Shown piece by piece: positions 58,907-64,000 of a stretch of DNA of 64,000 bases (its first letter is position 1; each line of letters opens with the position of its first letter). The notes below the pieces were generated by a model that saw only the letters and a program-made list of their open reading frames with translations, searched no databases and was not told the origin of the DNA. Both the position numbers and the translations under genes were made by a program. Source of the stretch: CAZGSN01 sp964371655 (GTDB taxonomy: Bacteria > Desulfobacterota > Binatia > HRBIN30); the NCBI GenBank assembly GCA_964371655.1, contig CAYJOD010000003.1:62001-126000 (forward strand), written 5' to 3'.

Positions 58907-59027
58907 TAGGATCAGGACTCATTGTCGCTGTCGAGGCGGACTCCACGTCGGGTCAGCGCGATTGATTTAAAGGGGGGCCTCGTCTATCGTCGCGCGGCCT
59001 GAAATCCAGACATTCGAGGTACACTTT

Positions 59028-60986
59028 GTGTTGAAGTTCATTCGCAGGAACGCCGGGGCGTTTTGGATCAAGATCATCTTCGGCGCCATTGTCGTCGTTT
59101 TCATCCTCTGGGGGGTTGGCGGCGGCATCGCCACCGGTAACCGAGAAGACTTCGTCGTGCGCGTGAACGAGAAATCGATCGAGCCGATCGAGTTCCGCCG
59201 CGCCCACGACAATTTGTACCGAGTTTACGAGAGTATCTACAAGGATAACTTCAAGCCCGAGATCGCGAAGATGCTCGATCTGAAGACCAAGGCCGTCGAT
59301 CAGCTGGTACGCGTCGCTCTCTTGCGCCAGGAGGCGGAACGTCTGGGCCTGGGCGCCAGCGACGCCGAGGTGCGCAACGCGATCGCCGGGATGAAGGCCT
59401 TCCAGACCGAGAGCGGTGGCTTCGACAAAGACCGCTATCTGCGCGTCCTGCGCGGCAGCCGCCTGACGGCGGGAGAATTTGAAGCCTCGGAGCGCGAGGA
59501 GATCGTTGTCAACAAGCTGCAGGACGTGATCGCCGCCGGTGTGCACGTCGGTGAGGCGGAAGCGCTCGATCGCTTCCACTTCGAAAATGACAAGATCACG
59601 CTCAAGTTCATCAAGTTCGACTCCTCCACCTTCCTCACCGAGGTCGAGGCGACGGACGACGAGTTGCAGAAGCACTACGACGCCAATCAGGAGCAGCTCC
59701 GTGACCCGGACAAGGTACGCATCGACTTCGTGCACTACGTACCTGACAAATTCGTCGACAAGCTCAACGTGAGCGACGACGATCTACGGGCGTACTACGA
59801 CGCGCACACGAGCGACTACGAGAAGCCGGAGCAAGTGGCGGCGCGGCACATCCTGCTGAAGGTCGACGAAGCGGCTGGCGAAGAAGCCAAAGCCGCGGTC
59901 CGCAAGAAGGCGGAGGCGCTCCTGGCGAAAGCGAAAGCCGGCGACGACTTCGCAGCCTTGGCTAGCGCCAACTCCGAAGACGAAGGCAGCGCCACGAAGG
60001 GTGGCGACCTGGGTACCTTCGGGCGTGGGGCGATGGTGAAGCCTTTCGAAGACGCGGCGTTCGCGCTCAATCCGGGCGAGGTCAGCGACATCGTCGAAAG
60101 CCAGTACGGTTTTCATATCATCAAGGTCGAGAGCAAGGTCCCCGCGCACACGCAACCGTTCGACGAGGTGCGCACCAATATCGGGTTCACGGTAAGGACC
60201 GAGCAGGTGCGCCGGTTGGCGCATGAGCAGGCGGACGCGGACCATGCGAAAGTCGAGGCGGGGGCGAGCCTGAGCAGCGTCGCGGAGTCTTCTGGGTTCA
60301 AGATGGAATCGCCGGAACCGTTCGCGCAAGGCGATAGCCCGGCGGGGATCGGACCTGGACCCGTGACCAAAGTGGCGTTTGCCACCGAAGCCGGCAAGCT
60401 CGGACCGGTTGTCGACGCGCCGGCCGGGTTTTACGTCTTCGTGGTCAAAGAGAGGATCGCTTCCAGGGTTCCGCCGCTGCCCGAGGTTCGTGAGCGCGTT
60501 CAGACCGCCGTGCGCGAGAAGAAGGCCGAGGCTGTCGCCAAGACCAAGGCGGAGGCGGCATTGGCAGCGCTGCGTGCTTCCGGCGACATCGATGCCGTCG
60601 CGCAGTCGCTCAACGTTAGCGGCGACGAGACCGGCGAGTTCGCACGCCCAGGGGAGTACATCTCGAAGATCGGCAGCTCTCCCGAGCTCAAGACCGCAGC
60701 CTTCAAGCTCACGCCCAAGGAGCGGGTCGCGCCGGAAGTGTATGCGGTCTCGGGCAGCAGCGTCATCGCGGTCCTGAAGGATGTGAGCAACGCCGACGAG
60801 GAGAAGTTCAAGTCCGACAAGGACAACCTGATGCGTCAGCTCGAGGAACGGCGCAAGGGGCAGGCGTTGGAAGAGTTCGTAAACTACCTCAAGGCGCGCG
60901 CGACCATCGAGCTGAATCAGGACTATCTCGCCGCCATCCCGGATACGGGTCGTCTGCTCGGCGGCGAAACGCGCGGCCGGCCATAG
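59028..60986 (+). CDS. PpiD/SurA-type peptidyl-prolyl isomerase (outer-membrane protein foldase)
   Basis: A 652-aa membrane-anchored periplasmic chaperone. The start is GTG 59028 with GAGG nearby. One membrane helix (about 11-32, FWIKIIFGAIVVVFILWG) is followed by a SurA_N-like region. A PpiC rotamase domain lies at about 265-360 (VAARHILLKVDEAAGEEAKA, SEDEGSATKGGDLGTFGRG, SQYGFHIIKVES). Then comes a second domain rich in Ala and Glu. It helps fold outer-membrane proteins such as the porin. Length and layout fit PpiD. No operon partner is seen. Confidence 0.93.
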   Translation: MLKFIRRNAGAFWIKIIFGAIVVVFILWGVGGGIATGNREDFVVRVNEKSIEPIEFRRAHDNLYRVYESIYKDNFKPEIAKMLDLKTKAVDQLVRVALLRQEAERLGLGASDAEVRNAIAGMKAFQTESGGFDKDRYLRVLRGSRLTAGEFEASEREEIVVNKLQDVIAAGVHVGEAEALDRFHFENDKITLKFIKFDSSTFLTEVEATDDELQKHYDANQEQLRDPDKVRIDFVHYVPDKFVDKLNVSDDDLRAYYDAHTSDYEKPEQVAARHILLKVDEAAGEEAKAAVRKKAEALLAKAKAGDDFAALASANSEDEGSATKGGDLGTFGRGAMVKPFEDAAFALNPGEVSDIVESQYGFHIIKVESKVPAHTQPFDEVRTNIGFTVRTEQVRRLAHEQADADHAKVEAGASLSSVAESSGFKMESPEPFAQGDSPAGIGPGPVTKVAFATEAGKLGPVVDAPAGFYVFVVKERIASRVPPLPEVRERVQTAVREKKAEAVAKTKAEAALAALRASGDIDAVAQSLNVSGDETGEFARPGEYISKIGSSPELKTAAFKLTPKERVAPEVYAVSGSSVIAVLKDVSNADEEKFKSDKDNLMRQLEERRKGQALEEFVNYLKARATIELNQDYLAAIPDTGRLLGGETRGRP

Positions 60987-61023
60987 GTTGGTGGCCTGAG
61001 TCAGACGTCCGCCAAGACGTAAG

Positions 61024-61271
61024 GACCCTCACCCTAACCCTCTCCCAAAGGGAGAGGGGAGCTTGTCCTTCTCCCTCTCCCCCTGGGAGAGGAGACTGTC
61101 GATAAATCCGAATGGAAAACAGGAAACGGAAAACCGGAAACCGGAAACTGAGCTATGGTTACGCAGAAGGGCCGGTTTTTCATTTTCGGTTTCCGGTTTC
61201 CTGTTTTCCATTCTCCGAGCGACGGCCTGTTGCGGAGAGAATCGACATTCACAGAGGGCAGGGGTGAGGGT
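61024..61271. repeat. Composite mirror repeat CCCTCACCC / GGAAAACAGGAAAC, copy 2
   Basis: Second copy of the unit at 8391-8635. The outer arm ACCCTCACCCTAACCCTCTC opposes GGCAGGGGTGAGGGT at the right. The inner pair is at 61110-61217, and the linker GAGACTGTCGATAAAT and the block GAGAATCGACA match copy 1. Fills the 302-bp gap before the hydrolase. Confidence 0.8.
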
Positions 61272-61288
61272 GATCGGCGCAGTTCCAG

Positions 61289-62134
61289 ATGCCCCATTCC
61301 GTTCTTGAACCTACGACATCACCGCCTGTGCCCTCCGCACCCACCCCTGCGTGGAGCGGTCCCTTCCATTGGCGTGGCGGCGATACGACCTGTCTGCTCA
61401 TCCACGGTTTTACCGCGACGCCGCAGGAGATGCGCTTTCTCGGTGAACGCCTGCACGCCGCTGGGCATACGGTCTACGGTGCCCGTGTCGCCGGGCATGC
61501 AACTTCCGTAGAGGATCTCGAACGTGCGAGCTGGCGCGACTGGTACGCGTCGGTGCGCGAGCCGCTGGCGGAAGTCCACCGCCAGTCCAAACACGTCGTC
61601 GTCGTCGGCCAATCCATGGGGGCGCTGCTGGCGTTGGCACTGGCCGCGCAACACCCGCAAGAGATCGCGGCCGTCGTTCTCCTCGCCCCCGCGCTCGTGC
61701 TGCAGCAGCGCTGGCTGCAGCGCGTGCGGCCGCTCCTGCCGCTGCTGGCGAAGATGCCGGGGCAACGTCTGCGATTCCTGGCCAAGGGGCGGAGCGATAT
61801 CGCCGATCCGGCCGCACATCTCGATCGCGAATCCTACGATCGCATCCCGCTGCGCGCCGTGCATCAACTCCTGTCCCTGCAGCGGCACGTGCGGCGGCAG
61901 TTACCTAGAGTTCGGCAACCGGTGCTCGTGATTCAATCGCGTCAGGACCATAGCTGCTCGAGCGCGGGGGTTCGGCAGCTCCAGCGCGAGTTGGCCGGCC
62001 CGCTGGACGTCATCATGCTCGACGACAGCTATCATGTCGTCAGCGTCGACTTCGATCGCGAACGCGTGGCCGCCGCCGTGGACGCGTTTGCTACGAAGAC
62101 CCGGCGGCTCGATGCGGGACCGATTGAGTCTTGA
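61289..62134 (+). CDS. Alpha/beta hydrolase (monoacylglycerol-lipase/carboxylesterase-like)
   Basis: A 281-aa serine hydrolase. The nucleophile is in VVVGQSMGALLALALAAQHP. The oxyanion-side HGFT motif appears as LLIHGFTATPQEMR; the acid aspartate is probably in VIQSRQDHSCSS and the histidine in DDSYHVVSVDFDRE. This is the pattern of bacterial carboxylesterases and monoacylglycerol lipases. No signal peptide is present. It lies 49 bp upstream of hpnJ on the same strand and could be co-transcribed. Confidence 0.9.
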   Translation: MPHSVLEPTTSPPVPSAPTPAWSGPFHWRGGDTTCLLIHGFTATPQEMRFLGERLHAAGHTVYGARVAGHATSVEDLERASWRDWYASVREPLAEVHRQSKHVVVVGQSMGALLALALAAQHPQEIAAVVLLAPALVLQQRWLQRVRPLLPLLAKMPGQRLRFLAKGRSDIADPAAHLDRESYDRIPLRAVHQLLSLQRHVRRQLPRVRQPVLVIQSRQDHSCSSAGVRQLQRELAGPLDVIMLDDSYHVVSVDFDRERVAAAVDAFATKTRRLDAGPIES

Positions 62135-62183
62135 TTGGCCCGGGTGGCTTGAGTACTGCTTCCGAGCGTAGGGAGGATTGTGC

Positions 62184-63641
62184 ATGATGAAGACGCTGTT
62201 TCTCGGACCGCCATCGTTCGACGACTTCGATGGCGGAGCAGGATCACGCTACCAGGCGCGACGCGAAGTGCGCTCGTTCTGGTATCCCACCTGGCTCGCA
62301 CAGGCGGCGGCGCTGATTCCGGACAGCACTCTCATCGACGCACCACCGCATGACCTGACGCTTGAGGACGTCACCCGGCAGGCGGCCGGGCACGACTTGA
62401 TCGTCATTCACACCTCGACTCCGTCGCTCGCTTCCGACGCCAAGACCGCGGCGCATCTCAAGCAAGCGTTCCCGCGCGCCATCGTTGGTTTCGTCGGGGC
62501 GCACACGATGATTCTTCCCGACGAGACCCTGAAAGCCGCTCCGGCAGTGGATTTCGTCAGCCTCGGCGAGTTCGACTACGTCATCAAGGAGCTCGCCGAA
62601 GGGCGCCCATTCTCGGAGGTCGCCGGCCTCGCCTATCGCGCCGAAGACGGACAGGTGCGCAAGACGGCACTGCGACCGCCGATTCACGACCTCGATGTTT
62701 TCCCCTTTGTCACCGACGTCTACGCCAAGCACTTGCAGATCGAGAAGTACTTCATCGGCTACCTGCTCCATCCGTACGTGTCGCTGTACACCGGGCGCGG
62801 CTGCCGCAGCAAATGTAGCTTCTGCCTATGGCCACAGACCATTGCCGGCCACGTCTACCGGACGCGCAGCGCCGAGCACGTGATCGCCGAGATGGCACAC
62901 GCCAAGAAGTTGTTTCCGCAGGTGCGCGAGTTCTTCTTCGATGACGACACCTTCACCGACGACCGCGTCCGCGCCGAGGAAGTCGCGCGCGGGCTCGGCA
63001 AGCTCGGCATCACCTGGTCGTGCAACGCCAAGGCCAACGTCCCCTACGAGACCCTGAAGATTCTGCGCGACAACGGCCTGCGTTTGCTGTTGGTCGGGTT
63101 CGAGACCGGCAACCAGCACATCCTCAACAATATCCGCAAAGGCACCCGCGTCGATCGTGCCGTCGAGTTCATGAAGGATTGCCACAAGCTCGGCATCCTC
63201 GTGCACGGCACCTTCATCGTCGGGCTTCCCGGCGAGACGCTGGAGACGATTCAGACGACGATCGACTTCGCCAAGGAGATCGACCCCTACAGCTTGCAAG
63301 TGTCGCTGGCGGCGCCTTATCCCGGCACCGCGCTGTACGAGGAGGCCATTGCCAAGGGCTGGCTCACGCACGAGCGCGAGCGCGATCTGGTTCAAGACGC
63401 CGGCATTCAGGAAGCCGTGATGGCGTACGACGGATTGTCGTCGGAGCAGATCCACGACGCGCTCGAACGCTTCTACCGCGCCTACTACCTGCGACCGCGG
63501 CCGATCATCCGGATCGTGAAGGACATGCTGCGCGATCGTGAGGTCATGGTGCGACGCCTGCGCGAGGCGCGCGAATTCTTCACGTTCATGGCGCAACGAC
63601 GATTGAACCACCGCACGCAGAGCCCGGCCACCGTGGCGTGA
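62184..63641 (+). CDS. hpnJ: Hopanoid biosynthesis-associated radical SAM protein
   Basis: A 485-aa B12-binding radical SAM enzyme. The N-terminus (TLFLGPPSFDDFDGGAGSRY then QARREVRSFWYPTWLAQ) is typical of HpnJ, which forms the cyclitol ether head group of composite hopanoids. A B12-binding domain is followed by the radical SAM core: CRSKCSFC (C207, C211, C214), FFDDDTFTDDRVRAEEVARG and a lysine/glutamate-rich TIM-barrel end. The start at 62184 has GGGAGG seven bases upstream. The partial membrane gene at 63856 follows, across a mirror repeat. Hopanoids are cell-membrane lipids made by many soil and aquatic bacteria. Confidence 0.92.
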   Translation: MMKTLFLGPPSFDDFDGGAGSRYQARREVRSFWYPTWLAQAAALIPDSTLIDAPPHDLTLEDVTRQAAGHDLIVIHTSTPSLASDAKTAAHLKQAFPRAIVGFVGAHTMILPDETLKAAPAVDFVSLGEFDYVIKELAEGRPFSEVAGLAYRAEDGQVRKTALRPPIHDLDVFPFVTDVYAKHLQIEKYFIGYLLHPYVSLYTGRGCRSKCSFCLWPQTIAGHVYRTRSAEHVIAEMAHAKKLFPQVREFFFDDDTFTDDRVRAEEVARGLGKLGITWSCNAKANVPYETLKILRDNGLRLLLVGFETGNQHILNNIRKGTRVDRAVEFMKDCHKLGILVHGTFIVGLPGETLETIQTTIDFAKEIDPYSLQVSLAAPYPGTALYEEAIAKGWLTHERERDLVQDAGIQEAVMAYDGLSSEQIHDALERFYRAYYLRPRPIIRIVKDMLRDREVMVRRLREAREFFTFMAQRRLNHRTQSPATVA

Positions 63642-63679
63642 GGCGAGAGCCCTGAGTCGGCACCGCCGGAACCGAACTG

Positions 63680-63780
63680 GAAAGAAATGGAAAACAGGAA
63701 ACCGAAAACCGGAAATGGAAAACCGGTCAATTGATCGGTTTTGAATTTCCGGTTTCCTGTCTGCGGTTTTCCATTTTCTT
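63680..63780. repeat. GGAAAACAGGAAAC mirror repeat, copy 3
   Basis: The left arm GAAATGGAAAACAGGAAACC and the right arm GGTTTCCTGTCTGCGG with TTTTCCATTTTC mirror each other around GGTCAATTGATC. Same unit as the inner modules at 8468-8574 and 61110-61217, but without the CCCTCACCC outer arms. Confidence 0.75.
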
Positions 63781-63855
63781 TCCGTCTCATCTCTGTGCCC
63801 TCTGTGGTTCAAAATCTGCTCTCCCGGCTCAACCTGGAATCGTCGGGATCTGAAG

Positions 63856-64000
63856 ATGCTATTTGCCATCCTCGCCAGCACGCTGATGACGCTCGGCCTC
63901 TACTTGATGAAGCGCCAAGCCGAGCGCCTGCCTTCTCTTGGCGGCGGGTGGCGCATCGACGGCTGGGTCGCGTTTGCACGTGATCCGCTCTGGATCGCCG
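63856..64000 (+). CDS. Start of a membrane protein (EamA/SMR-like), truncated by the window edge
   Basis: The visible 48 codons read MLFAILASTLMTLGLYLMKR, then QAERLPSLGGGWRIDGWVAF and ARDPLWIA. A hydrophobic first helix followed by a charged loop, and the sequence LYLMKRQAERLP, are like small multidrug-resistance/EamA-type transporters. The gene continues beyond 64000. Its position after hpnJ suggests a hopanoid link, which is inference. Confidence 0.5.
   Translation, partial: MLFAILASTLMTLGLYLMKRQAERLPSLGGGWRIDGWVAFARDPLWIA

Noticed and set aside
1..64000. tRNA, rRNA and CRISPR arrays
   Set aside because: No cloverleaf-like sequence, no rRNA segments, and no regularly spaced repeats. GGGTTCAAGGG runs look like tRNA T-loops but are part of mirror repeats.

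Overview
The window is a high-GC chromosomal stretch from a Gram-negative bacterium. It carries an outer-membrane porin, a PpiD/SurA-type foldase, PlsB, a hopanoid gene (hpnJ) and a secreted protein with an IPTL-CTERM-like tail. A cobalamin-dependent ribonucleotide reductase, a fused MetX-MetW, and intergenic regions packed with inverted repeats suggest an uncultivated deltaproteobacterial or Binatota-like lineage. That placement is an inference from gene content only. I found no rRNA, tRNA or CRISPR array.

Layout. 1-16 kb: end of a Uma2-family gene, nrdJ with two NrdR-like boxes, a TetR regulator, a lytic transglycosylase, an SDR, a DUF4336 protein, an FAH-family hydrolase, an aldo/keto reductase, a hicAB pair, a DUF5666 secreted protein, an anchored metallo-beta-lactamase-fold hydrolase and plsB. 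16-30.6 kb: the most unusual part. A sigma-54-type promoter (16234-16250) precedes a co-directional row of genes to 27137. They encode an acidic/glycine-zipper protein, an HEVGH metalloprotease-like protein, an uncharacterised 502-aa protein, an alpha-oxoamine-synthase-like PLP enzyme, two peptidoglycan-binding/OmpA proteins (one fused to a trypsin-like protease), an M20 peptidase and an amidohydrolase. A sigma-54 activator and two exported proteins (DUF1566, SUMF1-like) follow on the other strand. Parts of this region are duplicated and decayed. 31-39.5 kb: an AAA/DUF4143 ATPase behind a perfect palindrome, a HAD-PlsC fusion, metX-metW and metY, and a lipase-like hydrolase. 39.9-48.4 kb: a porin with a CehA/McbA-type PHP lipoprotein, then phnW-phnX and a convergent OPA-type transporter. 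48.6-64 kb: an IPTL-CTERM-like protein, a GST, two NTF2-fold proteins, a large haem-binding secreted protein, an acyl-CoA dehydrogenase, MAPEG, GFA and DUF385 proteins, a PpiD-like foldase, an alpha/beta hydrolase, hpnJ and the start of a membrane protein.

How it works together. Methionine synthesis by sulfhydrylation (metX-metW, metY), 2-aminoethylphosphonate breakdown (phnW, phnX, perhaps the transporter) and phospholipid acylation (plsB, HAD-PlsC) are readable pathways. The 16-30 kb cluster reads as an inducible cell-envelope system: sigma-54 control, wall-binding proteins, two or three proteases and one small-molecule PLP enzyme. Its function is not known to me.

Between genes there are at least twenty inverted-repeat modules of about ten families. 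Several are built from short tandem units mirrored about a centre, and in four places one module sits inside another. Two copies of a roughly 200-bp element with perfect 19-bp terminal inverted repeats are also present.
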